From Burkholderiales bacterium UBA2459 (GTDB taxonomy: Bacteria; Pseudomonadota; Gammaproteobacteria; Burkholderiales; Burkholderiaceae_E), in NCBI GenBank assembly GCA_002342365.1, contig DDPV01000049.1, forward strand, positions 1-64,000: DNA of 64,000 nt, written 5' to 3'. The notes below the pieces were generated by a model, which had not been told where the DNA came from, did not search any database, and saw nothing but the letters and a program-made list of their open reading frames with translations. Positions 8,847 through 18,656 of this stretch are shown piece after piece. Position numbers and translations under genes: made by a program. Numbering within the stretch: the first letter of the stretch is position 1; every line of letters begins with the position of its first letter.

Positions 8847-9637
8847 GCGAGGGCTTCGAATCCGGCCGCAGCTTTGGAGGCCGAAAAGCGCTGAGGCATG
8901 TGCTGAACCTGGCCCTCGAAGTGCTCGGGGCCTTCAACAGCAAGGTGGTGGGGAAAGCTGGCAAACATGCTTTCGTCGTTGGGGGCATCGCCGACGAAAA
9001 ACCAACCTGCCTGCGCCTCATCGCGACGCTGACCGAAAACTTGCTCGATCAAGGCAAAGCTGCTGCTTGCTTTATCAAAGCTGCCAGCCCAGGCGTTCAA
9101 ATGCACATTGCTTGTTCGTGCCTGAAAACCCAGTGCACGCAGCGCATCGCTCAGCCTAGCCACAATAGCCCGATTGCCTCGCTGCTGCTCATTCCAATCG
9201 ATCGCCACATCGACGATGCGTTGGCCTTGATCGCTTGCCCAGCTTAGGGGTGCGTAGCGAGGCAGCAGGGCTTCGAGCTGGGCGATCAAAGGCTTGCGGC
9301 CCTCGTGATCGCCAAAGCATCGCGTCACAATCCCAAAGCGCTGCAAGCCCGCCTCGTGAGCCAGCACGATCTGGCCGCCAGCTTGCTCGCGCCACAAGGC
9401 CACGCCCCCACTTTCTGCGACCACAGCGTCCACCGGCCAGTGATGCAACAGCATATGACCCCAGGCGGCTGAGCGCCCGGTGACCGGGATGATCTTCAGG
9501 CCGCTTTGGTGAAGCGACCACAGCGCCTGATAAGTCGAGGCAAGTAGTTGACCGCCTTGTGTGAGGGTGCCGTCGACATCGGTCAGCAGACCGAAGAGAT
9601 TGCGGGGCAGGGCAGCTTCGTTGTTTTCAGTAGTCAT
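8813..9637 (-). CDS. HAD-family phosphatase, Cof/MPGP-like
   Basis: HAD-superfamily hydrolase of 274 residues. Motif I is LLTDVDGTLTQGG (nucleophile Asp and acid Asp two residues later), motif II is PVTGRSA, and motif IV is FVGDAPNDESMF. The size and cap fit the Cof/mannosyl-3-phosphoglycerate phosphatase group. ATG at 9637 is chosen because longer readings run into the transporter gene that ends at 9649. Substrate unknown: sugar phosphates are usual for the family. The gene follows the DMT transporter by 11 bases and overlaps the convergent flavodoxin gene at its 3' end. Confidence 0.88.
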   Translation of the reverse strand: MTTENNEAALPRNLFGLLTDVDGTLTQGGQLLASTYQALWSLHQSGLKIIPVTGRSAAWGHMLLHHWPVDAVVAESGGVALWREQAGGQIVLAHEAGLQRFGIVTRCFGDHEGRKPLIAQLEALLPRYAPLSWASDQGQRIVDVAIDWNEQQRGNRAIVARLSDALRALGFQARTSNVHLNAWAGSFDKASSSFALIEQVFGQRRDEAQAGWFFVGDAPNDESMFASFPHHLAVEGPEHFEGQVQHMPQRFSASKAAAGFEALAQSILRAMRSP

Positions 9638-9648
9638 CGGCGCATCGA

Positions 9649-10674
9649 TCAGGGGTCCGAAGCGGTTGTGGTTTTGGACCAGCTTGTGCGCATGGCGTTG
9701 AACGCGAGCCCCGCGATCACCAGCATTCCACCCTGGACTGTGGCTAAGGGCATTTCTTCGTCGGCGCCCAGCCAGGTCCAGATTGGCCCGAGCACAACCT
9801 CCAGAAGGCAAATCAAGGCGATTTCGTGGGGTGGTAAAAACCTGGCAACCCAGACCAGCAAGGCGCAGGGAATCGCCAGTTGAAAAACGCCAAGCAGGGC
9901 GAGCCAGGCCAGATCATGGCTGCTCGCTTCAAAGGGGATAGACCAGGGTAGTGTGATCAGGCAGGAGATCCATGCACCCACCAGAATCGCCGGAATAAGC
10001 TCAACCTGCGCGCGTTGTGCGCGAAGCACCACCAGGTTTGCGGCAGACGCAAGCGGCACGCCGGCTGCGATGAGCATGCCTTCATAGCCATCGCCGGTGA
10101 TCCCCTCACGCACCATCCACCAGACGCCGCAGCCGGCCATAGCAATCGCAAACAAAGTTGAGGGCTCGATCGGGGTTCGCAAAAAGAGCCTTGCCATGAT
10201 CGCTGCAAGCAGGGGCGCAAGACTCATCACCACCACGGTATTGGCCACGCTCGTGCGCGTGAGTGCAATCATGAAGCAGGTGAACATCACCGCCCACATC
10301 GCACCGGAGAACAAGCCCCAGCGACCCATTGCCCACAGCACTTGCAAAACCTTGCGACGCCAGTGCCATGCCATGCCAAGGCCCATCGCAAGAAAACAAA
10401 AAAGGCTGCGCCAGAATGTGACTTCCAGGCTCTTTGCCTGTTCAAGCTGCCGGCTCACCAAACCTGCAATCGACCACATCAGCGTGCACAGCACCAGCCA
10501 TGCGATGGCCTGCCGATGGCTTGGGCGAAATCCAGGCGGCGGCTGCTCGCGAACGCGCGGCCCATCCTGCGGCCGGTCTTGCGGCCGGTCCTGCTGCCGG
10601 TCGGGTGGGGCGACTTGCGGCGCTTTTGGGTGGATTCCGTTTTCAGTCATTCGGTCGCGCAGCCGGGCAGACAA
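9649..10674 (-). CDS. DMT superfamily (EamA) transporter with a DRPQ-repeat leader
   Basis: EamA-type transporter of 341 residues with about ten hydrophobic segments in two EamA repeats (from about residue 52). The family exports metabolites or amino acids in the inner membrane. The first 50 residues are hydrophilic and include three in-frame four-residue repeats DRPQ/DRPQ/DRQQ, encoded by a 12-bp tandem repeat. ATG at 10650 (Met9) is an alternative start. The substrate cannot be told from sequence. The gene probably forms a unit with the phosphatase gene downstream. Confidence 0.88.
   Translation of the reverse strand: MSARLRDRMTENGIHPKAPQVAPPDRQQDRPQDRPQDGPRVREQPPPGFRPSHRQAIAWLVLCTLMWSIAGLVSRQLEQAKSLEVTFWRSLFCFLAMGLGMAWHWRRKVLQVLWAMGRWGLFSGAMWAVMFTCFMIALTRTSVANTVVVMSLAPLLAAIMARLFLRTPIEPSTLFAIAMAGCGVWWMVREGITGDGYEGMLIAAGVPLASAANLVVLRAQRAQVELIPAILVGAWISCLITLPWSIPFEASSHDLAWLALLGVFQLAIPCALLVWVARFLPPHEIALICLLEVVLGPIWTWLGADEEMPLATVQGGMLVIAGLAFNAMRTSWSKTTTASDP
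10567..10602. repeat. 12-bp in-frame tandem repeat, three copies
   Basis: CTGCGGCCGGTC, TTGCGGCCGGTC and CTGCTGCCGGTC follow one another exactly at 12-bp spacing inside the DMT transporter gene. On the minus strand they encode DRPQ-type tetrapeptides in the hydrophilic N-terminal leader. Confidence 0.75.
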
Positions 10675-10716
10675 GTTTGGACAATGTCACATCGATACCT
10701 TGGGAGAACGACCGTC

Positions 10717-12039
10717 ATGAACAATCCGACTGACCTCAAAAAACCGGCTTATTGGATGCCGTTTACCAACACCCGCCAGTATGCTCAGGCGCCCAAACAG
10801 GTGGTGAAAGCACAGGGCATGTATTTCATGACCGAAGACGGGCGCCAGGTGATTGATGGGTTAGCAACCTTGTGGTGCACAAACGCAGGGCACTGTCATC
10901 CCCGCATTGTAGAGGCCATGCGCGCACAGATCGGTGAGCTTGATTTTTGCTCCTCGTTTTCCATGAGCCATCCCAAGGCCTTCATGGCAGCGGAGCGTAT
11001 TGCACAGATCGCACCAGAGGGGCTCACGCAGGTGTTCTTCACCAATTCAGGCTCTGAGGCGGTTGATACCGCCCTGAAGATTGCGCTTGCCTATCACCGG
11101 GTCAATGGTCAGGCGACGCGAACACGCTTGGTTGGCCGCGAACGCGGCTACCACGGCGTGAACTTTGGCGGCCTGTCGGTGTCGGGTATTGGCAACAATC
11201 GAAAGGCCTTTGCGGCGGGCCTGTTGCCGCAGGTCGATCACTTGCGCCACACGGTGTTGAAGGAAAATGCCTTCAGCCGCGGGATGCCGGCAAACGGTGC
11301 ATCGCTTGCCGATGAACTTGAGGAGCGCATCATTTATCGCCATGGTGCAGAAAACATCGCAGCGGTCATTGTTGAACCGGTGAGCGGCGCTGGCGGTGTG
11401 CTTGTGCCGCCCCAAGGCTATTTGCAGCGCATGCGCGAACTCACCCGCAAGCACGGCATTTTGCTCATTTTTGATGAGGTGATCACCGGTTTCGGTCGTA
11501 TGGGAACGCCTTTTGCGAGCCAGTACTTCGGCGTCACCCCCGATCTCATCACCTTTGCCAAGGGTGTGACCTCAGCGGCGGTGCCGCTGGGCGGCGTGCT
11601 GGTATCGCATCAGGTCTTTGATGCCTTTCGGGAGCGGTCCGCGCCTGGTATCGAGCTTTTTCATGGCTACACCTACTCGGGCCATCCCCTGGCAAGTGCA
11701 GCCGCCTGTGCGGCAATCGATCTTTACGAACACGAAGGCTTGATCGCCAATGCGGCAGCGCTTGCGCCGCACTTCGAAGCGGGCTTGCATGCTTTGAAAG
11801 ACAAGCCGCATGTGGTCGATGTGCGCAACCTGCAATTGATCGGCGCCATTGAACTTGCGCCCCGTGAGGGGGCAGCCGGAGCCCGGGCCAGCGAGGTTTA
11901 CAGCCGCGCCTGGGAGCGGGGTGTGTTTGTGCGGCCCATTGGCGATGCGATTGCTGTATGCCCGCCGCTGATTGCTCAGCCGCAGCATCTTCAAACTATC
12001 TTCGAGGTTCTTGATGAGGTGTTGTCCGATCTGACTTAA
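10717..12039 (+). CDS. Omega-amino acid (beta-alanine) transaminase
   Basis: Class III PLP-dependent aminotransferase of 440 residues. [14 protein letters not shown] binds the cofactor phosphate, GRERGYHG stacks on the ring, [12 protein letters not shown] holds the PLP-binding Asp, and ITFAKGVTSAAVPLGG carries the Schiff-base lysine. The N-terminal YWMPFTNTRQ is typical of beta-alanine:pyruvate transaminases, which make malonate semialdehyde and alanine. ATG at 10717 is chosen because GGGAG lies 11 bases upstream. A paralogue is at 45207-46571. Confidence 0.9.
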   Translation: MNNPTDLKKPAYWMPFTNTRQYAQAPKQVVKAQGMYFMTEDGRQVIDGLATLWCTNAGHCHPRIVEAMRAQIGELDFCSSFSMSHPKAFMAAERIAQIAPEGLTQVFFTNSGSEAVDTALKIALAYHRVNGQATRTRLVGRERGYHGVNFGGLSVSGIGNNRKAFAAGLLPQVDHLRHTVLKENAFSRGMPANGASLADELEERIIYRHGAENIAAVIVEPVSGAGGVLVPPQGYLQRMRELTRKHGILLIFDEVITGFGRMGTPFASQYFGVTPDLITFAKGVTSAAVPLGGVLVSHQVFDAFRERSAPGIELFHGYTYSGHPLASAAACAAIDLYEHEGLIANAAALAPHFEAGLHALKDKPHVVDVRNLQLIGAIELAPREGAAGARASEVYSRAWERGVFVRPIGDAIAVCPPLIAQPQHLQTIFEVLDEVLSDLT

Positions 12040-12047
12040 GCCTTGAA

Positions 12048-12064
12048 GCCGGGTAAAATCCGGC
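12048..12064 (+). other. Small hairpin in front of dnaE
   Basis: GCCGG-GTAAAAT-CCGGC is a perfect five-base-pair stem ending two bases before the ATG of dnaE at 12067. There is no T-run, so it is not a terminator. The region lacks a clear Shine-Dalgarno sequence, and TTG at 12043 is an in-frame alternative start. Confidence 0.5.
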
Positions 12065-12066
12065 CA

Positions 12067-15000
12067 ATGGATGCACCCGGCTTCGTACATCTTCGGGTTC
12101 ACACCGAATACTCGATCAGCGACTCGATCGTTCGCATCGACGCTTTGGTTGACGCTGCCTTAGCCGACAATCAGCCTGCGGTTGCGGTCACCGACCTGGC
12201 CAATCTTTTTGCCTGGGTCAAGTTCTACCAGGCCGCCAGGGCAAAGGGCATTCAGGCGATTTGTGGTGCGGATTTGTGGATCACCAACGATCTTGACCGC
12301 GACCGACCTTTTCGCTTGCTGGTGCTGGTGGAAAATCAGCAGGGCTACGCATCGCTTTGTCGGCTGTTATCGCGCGCCTGGCTGGACAATGAGCATCGGG
12401 GACGCGGCGAGATACGCAAATCATGGTTTGCCGAGCGCGACAACAGCGGACGCACCCACAGCGAAGGTTTGATCGCCTTGTCAGGCGGTATTGAAGGCGA
12501 AATCGGTCAGGCACTTGTCGCAGGCCGCACGCAACAGGCCCGGGAGCTTGCCAAGGACTGGGCTGCGCTTTTTTCGCCCGATTGCTTTTTTCTTGAAATC
12601 TGGCGCCGCGGACCGGAGGCCGAGGAGCGCTACGTCCGCGACTGCGCCAGGCTTGCGCAGGCTTTGGATTTGCCGCTGGTCGCCACCCATCCGGTGCAGT
12701 TTATTGCTCCGGATGCCTACCGCGCCCATGAGGCCCGGGTTTGCATCGCCGAAGGGGAAATGCTCGCCAATCCCCGAAGACCGCGTCGATTCACGGAATC
12801 GCAGTATTTTTTAACCCAAAAGCAAATGGCCGAGCGATTTGCCGACTTGCCGGTGGCGCTGGCCAATGCGGTGCAAATCGCTCAGCGCTGTTGCTTGGCT
12901 ATGACGCTCGGTCGTGCTTATTTGCCGGATTTCCCCACACCCACTGGCGTAACGATCGATGACTTCTTGCGCAGGCAGGCTGCTGAAGGACTCGAAATGC
13001 GGCTCATGCAGTGTTTCCCGGACGAGGCTCAACGCGCTGCCAACCGCGATGCCTACAGCGATCGCCTGCGCTATGAATGCGACACCATTGTTCAGATGGG
13101 ATTTTCTGGTTATTTTTTGATCGTTGCAGATTTTATCAACTGGGCCAAGCGCCATCAGGTTCCGGTGGGTCCGGGGCGGGGATCGGGTGCGGGTTCGCTG
13201 GTTGCATTTGCCCTTGGGATCACCGACCTGGACCCGATTCCCTACGCTTTGCTTTTCGAGCGCTTCCTCAATCCCGAACGCGTCTCGATGCCAGACTTTG
13301 ATATCGATTTTTGTCAGGACAAGCGCTCGTTGGTGATCGACTATGTGCGCAAGCGCTATGGGAGCGATGCTGTTTCCCAGATTGCGACCTTTGGCACCAT
13401 GGCCTCAAAAGCGGTGATTCGCGACGTGGGTCGCGTGCTCGACATTGGATACAATTTTTGTGATCAGTTATCAAAATTGATTCCAGTTGTTCAAAATAAG
13501 CCGCTCTCACTGGCAAAGGCCAAAGAGGCGGAGCCAGTCCTGAAGCAACGCGAAGCGGACGAAGATGAGGTTCGCGAAATCCTGGCACTTGCCGAACCCC
13601 TGGAGGACATCATCCGCAATGTCGGCATGCATGCGGGCGGGGTATTGATTGCGCCAGGCCAGTTAACCGACTTTTGCCCGCTTTATCGCCAGCCTGGCGA
13701 CGAATCCGCGGTAATCAGCCAGTTTGATAAGGATGACGTTGAGGCGGTCGGTCTGGTCAAGTTTGATTTTCTCGGCTTGCGTAATCTCAGCATCATCGAA
13801 ATGACCGTGGAGTCCATCCGCAAACGTGCGCCTGGCTTTGTGCTTGATGAGGCCACCAAAGGTTTCAGTGACCCGGCTGCTTATCAGGTCCTCAAGCAGG
13901 CCAACACCACAGCGATTTTTCAGCTCGAAAGCGATGGCATGAAAAAGCTCTTAAAAAAGCTCGAGCCGGATCGCTTTGAAGACATCATCGCGGTGCTTGC
14001 GCTCTATCGGCCGGGACCGCTCGGTTCAGGCATGGTGGATGACTTTGTTTTGCGCAAAAAAGGCGTGCAGCGGATCGATTACTTTCATCCGGATTTGCAG
14101 GCCTGCCTTGAGCCCACCTATGGTGTGATCGTCTATCAGGAACAGGTGATGCAAATTGCCCAGATCATCGGCGGCTACACCCTGGGTAGCGCCGATTTGT
14201 TGCGTCGGGCCATGGGTAAGAAAAAGGCCGAAGAGATGGCGCAACAGCGCGATGTTTTTGTGAAAGGCGCAACCGCCAAAGGCTATGCGCTTGAGTTGGC
14301 CACCAAGCTGTTTGACCTGATGGCGATGTTTGCCGAGTATGGTTTTAACAAGTCGCACACGGCGGCCTATGCGGTGATCACTTATCAGACCGCCTGGCTC
14401 AAGGCCCATTATCCGGCCGAGTTCATGGCGGCGACCCTGTCATCCGATATGGATGACACCGACAAAGTTCAGTTGTTTGTCGCCGATGCGCGGTTCAATG
14501 GCGTGGAGGTGTTGCCGCCTGATCTACACGCATCAGCATGGCGCTTTGAGCCGGTCTATCATGCTTCGAAGGCGGTCATCCGCTATGGACTTGGCGCTGT
14601 CAAAGGTGCTGGGGAGGCGGCTATCAAGCACCTCATTGCAGCCCGCGAGAAGGGAGCCTTCAAACACCTGTTTGACCTGTGCAAACGTGTGGACCGCCGC
14701 ATCGTCAATCGTCGCACGATCGAGGCGATGATTCGCGCAGGTGCGCTTGATGCGATTGAAGCCGACCGCGCCCGCGCGCTTGCCTCGGTTGGACTGGCCA
14801 TGGACGAGGCCGAAAAATCATGGGCAAGCCTCGGGCAGGAAAGCCTCTTTGGCGAGGCATTCAGCGCAGAAGGCGAGCAAGACCTTCAAAGCCATTATGT
14901 GAAGGTGCCCGTCTGGAGCGAGCGCCAGCGCTTATTGGAAGAAAAACTCGCACTGGGATTTTTCCTATCCGGACATTTGTTTCACGCTTTTGCAAGTGAA

Positions 15001-15555
15001 GTCCGGCGATTTGTCCGGGTGTCGCTGGCGCAACTCAGCCCTTCGCCGCAAGGGCAGTGGTTTGCTGGCGTGATCACCGCATGCCGCACCCAGATGACCC
15101 GCCGCGGCAAGATGTTGCTCATCACCCTTGATGACGCCACGGCCAACGTGGAAGCAGCCCTTTTTGCCGAGTCAACCGAAAAGCATCGCCCGATGCTCAA
15201 GGTCGATGATTTGCTGATCGCCTACGGCAAGGTCAGCCGTGATGACTACACCGGCGGGCAGCGTGTTCTTGTGGAACGCCTGCTTGATTTGCCCGCCGCT
15301 CGCGCTGAGTTTGCCCGCTCGCTGCGCCTTGAGCTCAATGGCGAGGCCGATGCGCAGCGATTGAAAAAAGCTTTAACGCTTTTTCACGCGACTGAAGGCG
15401 AGCAGGGTTGCCCGGTGATTGTTCGATATCATAACGATAACGCAAGCTGCGAATTGAAGCTGCCTCCGGATTGCCGGGTACGACCCGACGATGCCTTGCT
15501 GGCGCTGATTCAGACTGAGTTCAAGGGCAGTCAGGCTGAAGTGGTCTATAACTGA
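12067..15555 (+). CDS. dnaE: DNA polymerase III subunit alpha
   Basis: Replicative polymerase catalytic subunit, 1162 residues, close to the E. coli length of 1160. The N-terminal PHP domain begins FVHLRVHTEYSISD. The palm carries GRGSGAGSLVAF and PDFDIDFCQD, with the catalytic Asp pair. EYGFNKSHTAAYAV matches the conserved fingers region, and the C-terminal OB domain is near residues 980-1060. The PHP domain is of the DnaE1 type, so proofreading needs a separate DnaQ. The gene starts 27 bases after the transaminase stop and is seven bases from msbA. Confidence 0.96.
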   Translation: MDAPGFVHLRVHTEYSISDSIVRIDALVDAALADNQPAVAVTDLANLFAWVKFYQAARAKGIQAICGADLWITNDLDRDRPFRLLVLVENQQGYASLCRLLSRAWLDNEHRGRGEIRKSWFAERDNSGRTHSEGLIALSGGIEGEIGQALVAGRTQQARELAKDWAALFSPDCFFLEIWRRGPEAEERYVRDCARLAQALDLPLVATHPVQFIAPDAYRAHEARVCIAEGEMLANPRRPRRFTESQYFLTQKQMAERFADLPVALANAVQIAQRCCLAMTLGRAYLPDFPTPTGVTIDDFLRRQAAEGLEMRLMQCFPDEAQRAANRDAYSDRLRYECDTIVQMGFSGYFLIVADFINWAKRHQVPVGPGRGSGAGSLVAFALGITDLDPIPYALLFERFLNPERVSMPDFDIDFCQDKRSLVIDYVRKRYGSDAVSQIATFGTMASKAVIRDVGRVLDIGYNFCDQLSKLIPVVQNKPLSLAKAKEAEPVLKQREADEDEVREILALAEPLEDIIRNVGMHAGGVLIAPGQLTDFCPLYRQPGDESAVISQFDKDDVEAVGLVKFDFLGLRNLSIIEMTVESIRKRAPGFVLDEATKGFSDPAAYQVLKQANTTAIFQLESDGMKKLLKKLEPDRFEDIIAVLALYRPGPLGSGMVDDFVLRKKGVQRIDYFHPDLQACLEPTYGVIVYQEQVMQIAQIIGGYTLGSADLLRRAMGKKKAEEMAQQRDVFVKGATAKGYALELATKLFDLMAMFAEYGFNKSHTAAYAVITYQTAWLKAHYPAEFMAATLSSDMDDTDKVQLFVADARFNGVEVLPPDLHASAWRFEPVYHASKAVIRYGLGAVKGAGEAAIKHLIAAREKGAFKHLFDLCKRVDRRIVNRRTIEAMIRAGALDAIEADRARALASVGLAMDEAEKSWASLGQESLFGEAFSAEGEQDLQSHYVKVPVWSERQRLLEEKLALGFFLSGHLFHAFASEVRRFVRVSLAQLSPSPQGQWFAGVITACRTQMTRRGKMLLITLDDATANVEAALFAESTEKHRPMLKVDDLLIAYGKVSRDDYTGGQRVLVERLLDLPAARAEFARSLRLELNGEADAQRLKKALTLFHATEGEQGCPVIVRYHNDNASCELKLPPDCRVRPDDALLALIQTEFKGSQAEVVYN

Positions 15556-15562
15556 AGCGCTG

Positions 15563-17335
15563 ATGAGCGAGTCCCACGCGCCAGGCTTGTCGGGAGAGGC
15601 AAGACTTGCTGTGCCAAGCGTCATACGGCGACTCTTGGCTTATCTTCGCCCTTACGCTGGGGTGATGGCGGCTTCGATGCTTGCGATGGCTCTGGCCGGG
15701 TTTGCCGAACCCTTGCTGCCGGCGATGCTGAAAATCGGTCTTGATCGGGGCTTTGGACCGGGCGCCGATCTTGCGCTCTGGCAAGTACCTGTTGCAGTGA
15801 TTGGCCTGATGCTCGCGCGGGGGCTTTGCCTTGTTGCAGCTTCAACCGGTATCGGCTGGGTCGAATCCCATGTGCTTGAAGACTTGCGCCGGGATATGTA
15901 CGAAACCTTATTGCATTTGCCTGCTTTGCGCTTTGATCAAAGCAGCAGCGGGCCGCTGATCTCGCAATTGACCCATGATGCCGCTCAGGTCATGAGCGCG
16001 GGCGCACGAAGTCTGACGATTCTGGTTCGTGACTCGATTACGGTGATCGGGCTACTGGCCTGGCTGTGTTGGTTGAACTGGGCACTGACGCTGATCATGG
16101 TTGCCATGGGCCCGGCCATTGCCCTGACAATGGTCAGCATCAACCGTCGCCTGAGAAAGCTTAGCGCTGATGCCTTGCAAACCATGGGCGAACTCACGCA
16201 ACGCGTGGACGAAAGCATCGGTGCGCAGCGGGTGATCAAGATCGACGGTGGGCAACCGATGGAACGCGAGCGTTTTGCAAGGGTCACGAAACGCCTGCGC
16301 CAGGTTTCGCGGCGTTTTTCAGCGATGGCTGCGCTGGGATCGCCGGCCAACCAGTTGATTGCCGCGGTGGCGATCTCGGTGGTGCTTGTGGTGGCGATGG
16401 AGCAGTCGCGTCAGCAGGCTTCATCGGTTGGCAGCTTCGTTTCGTTTGTGACCGCTTTGTTGATGCTGCTTGCACCATTACGAAACCTCTCTGGTCTCGG
16501 TGGCCCGATTCAAACCACCATCACAGCCTGCGAATCGGTCTTTGCGCTTATCGATGAGACGCGCGAGCAAGACCATGGAAAGGCGTCGATTTCGCGCCTG
16601 CAAGGCGCTTTGCGTCTTGAGCAGGTCGGATTAAGCTATCCGGGTGCAGCCACCACTGCATTGTGCGATATCAATCTGAGTCTGAAGGCAGGCGAGCATC
16701 TGGCGTTGGTAGGACCTTCAGGCTCGGGCAAAACCAGTCTAGTGAATCTGATTCCCAGGCTTTATCGGCCGCAGCAGGGGCGAATTTTCATTGACGGTAT
16801 CGACATCAACGATATTCCACTGGCAGCTCTCAGGCGTCAGATCGCAATCGTGAGCCAGGATCTGCGCCTTTTTGACGACAGCATCGCGGCAAACGTGGCG
16901 TACGGTGCCCAGCGTGGCGCAAGTCAGCAGGCGATTCGTGAGGCGCTTGCCCATGCGCACTTGCTTGAATGGGTCGACGCGCAGCCCCAAGGCCTTGAGA
17001 GCTTTATCGGCGAAAACGGCGCCCGCCTGTCAGGCGGACAAAGGCAGCGATTGGCGATCGCCCGCGCCTTACTGAAGGACGCGCCGATTCTGATTCTGGA
17101 TGAAGCCACATCGGCGCTTGACAGCGAATCAGAGCGCGCGGTTCAAGCCGCTTTGGAAACCCTCATGAAGGGGCGCACAACGCTGACCATCGCGCACCGC
17201 TTATCAACGGTGATGCATGCAGACCGGATTGTGGTCATGCATGCCGGTCGGATTGTTGAAAGCGGTACACATACCAACTTGCTCGCACACAATGGCCTTT
17301 ATGCAAGGCTTTGTCAGGGCGGTGAATTGCTCTAA
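15563..17335 (+). CDS. msbA: Lipid A export ABC transporter MsbA
   Basis: Half-size ABC exporter of 590 residues. Six transmembrane segments fill residues 25-310. The nucleotide-binding domain follows, with Walker A GPSGSGKTSL, signature LSGGQRQRLAIARAL, Walker B ILILDEATSALD and H-loop AHRLST. MsbA flips core-lipid A from the cytoplasmic to the periplasmic leaflet. The two following genes are an O-antigen ligase and an LPS glycosyltransferase, which supports the lipid A role over a generic multidrug exporter. Confidence 0.93.
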   Translation: MSESHAPGLSGEARLAVPSVIRRLLAYLRPYAGVMAASMLAMALAGFAEPLLPAMLKIGLDRGFGPGADLALWQVPVAVIGLMLARGLCLVAASTGIGWVESHVLEDLRRDMYETLLHLPALRFDQSSSGPLISQLTHDAAQVMSAGARSLTILVRDSITVIGLLAWLCWLNWALTLIMVAMGPAIALTMVSINRRLRKLSADALQTMGELTQRVDESIGAQRVIKIDGGQPMERERFARVTKRLRQVSRRFSAMAALGSPANQLIAAVAISVVLVVAMEQSRQQASSVGSFVSFVTALLMLLAPLRNLSGLGGPIQTTITACESVFALIDETREQDHGKASISRLQGALRLEQVGLSYPGAATTALCDINLSLKAGEHLALVGPSGSGKTSLVNLIPRLYRPQQGRIFIDGIDINDIPLAALRRQIAIVSQDLRLFDDSIAANVAYGAQRGASQQAIREALAHAHLLEWVDAQPQGLESFIGENGARLSGGQRQRLAIARALLKDAPILILDEATSALDSESERAVQAALETLMKGRTTLTIAHRLSTVMHADRIVVMHAGRIVESGTHTNLLAHNGLYARLCQGGELL

Positions 17336-17375
17336 CGATGATGCAAAACGATCACGCTCAACGAGGGCTCAAGCA

Positions 17376-18656
17376 ATGAATCTGGCACGGCGCATTTGGG
17401 GGCCTTGTTTGCTCATCACGGTTTGCATGGGCAGCTTTGGGATCGCGGGTTTATCGCTCGGTTTTGCTGTGACCCTTCTCGTCAGCCTGGCAGCGATTGA
17501 GCCTGCGCTTTTGAAGCAGCGCTTTTCGCGCTTACCGCTCGTGCTGTCGGCACTACTTTTCCTGCTCTGGGGCCTGGTCTCGCTGTTTTGGACTGAGGCT
17601 GATCGCTTGCTGCCGGTGATCTCCGATTGGTCACGCTGGCTGATCTTGATCCCAGCGGTGGGATTCATGATGACCGATGAGGTGCGTCAGGGGATTTGGC
17701 GGGCCTTCGTCGCGGTTCAACTGATCGTGGCCCTCTGGTCGCTTTATGTCGGTATGGATTGTGCGATCGATCCCAGCCCCTTTCCGCATGCTTATGAGTG
17801 CATGAACCGGCGCATACCGCACGGCAACATCGAAGCGAGTTGGATTCTGAGCCTTGGCGCATTGCTTGCCCTGATTTGGCTGGAAGGCCGCTGGCGCTGG
17901 GTGATCGCCGTACTTCTCACATTGCCCTTATTCATCATCGGCAATCGCACCGGTTTTTTTACCCTGGGCATTGGCCTATTGGTGGCGCTCACCTATGAGG
18001 CATCGTTAAGGCCCTGGCGTGCGCGCGTGCTGCTTGCATCGGCTGCGATCGCCGCAGCCGGTATCGCACTCAACCCGGCGCTGCAGTTACGGATCAGTGA
18101 AGCACTGCAGCTTGAACGCTACCAGGCCTCTCAGCTTCACCAGGCCGAACAAAACAGTGAGGGCTTGAGAGCGGCTTACTGGCGTGCAGGGTTTATCGCT
18201 CTTCGCGATAAACCTTTGATCGGTCACGGCATGGGGAGCTGGCCCGAGGTTTATCGCGGTTTGCAGCCGCAGGTTGAGGGCCCGGCCATCAGTGCCAATC
18301 CACACAGCAGTTATGTCCAAATCGCCGTCGAACAGGGCTTGATTGGATTGTTCTTATTTTTAGGTCTTCTTGTCGCGCTTTGGCAGGCAAGCTCCTGGCT
18401 GGCAGGATTTGAGGCTGTGTTTTGCAGGCTGCTGATTGCGACCTTCGCAGCCGGCAGTCTGCTCAATACCTGGACCCATGATGGCGCTTCCTCGCGGATG
18501 TTCCTGGTGCTCATGGTGCTTTGTCTGGCGGGTTTGCGCTCGCCCCATTCGACAAGCGCGGTTCAAACCTCCGCTGAGTCTGCTGACGCCCAACAAGCGC
18601 TCAAAGCCCAGTCCCGGGACCGGCGATCGCGGCGTCGTGACAAGGCCAGACCTTGA
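17376..18656 (+). CDS. O-antigen ligase family protein (WaaL-like)
   Basis: Polytopic membrane protein of 426 residues with about ten hydrophobic segments and the Wzy_C/O-antigen ligase signature. GHGMGSWPEVYRG followed by NPHSSYVQIAVEQGLIG (around residues 280-330) matches the conserved periplasmic loop with its histidine. The family transfers polymers from undecaprenyl diphosphate to lipid A-core, or polymerises O-units. The C-terminus is Arg-rich and cytoplasmic. ATG at 17376 is chosen because GAGG precedes it; the longer reading overlaps msbA. The stop overlaps the next start (TTGA). Confidence 0.88.
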   Translation: MNLARRIWGPCLLITVCMGSFGIAGLSLGFAVTLLVSLAAIEPALLKQRFSRLPLVLSALLFLLWGLVSLFWTEADRLLPVISDWSRWLILIPAVGFMMTDEVRQGIWRAFVAVQLIVALWSLYVGMDCAIDPSPFPHAYECMNRRIPHGNIEASWILSLGALLALIWLEGRWRWVIAVLLTLPLFIIGNRTGFFTLGIGLLVALTYEASLRPWRARVLLASAAIAAAGIALNPALQLRISEALQLERYQASQLHQAEQNSEGLRAAYWRAGFIALRDKPLIGHGMGSWPEVYRGLQPQVEGPAISANPHSSYVQIAVEQGLIGLFLFLGLLVALWQASSWLAGFEAVFCRLLIATFAAGSLLNTWTHDGASSRMFLVLMVLCLAGLRSPHSTSAVQTSAESADAQQALKAQSRDRRSRRRDKARP

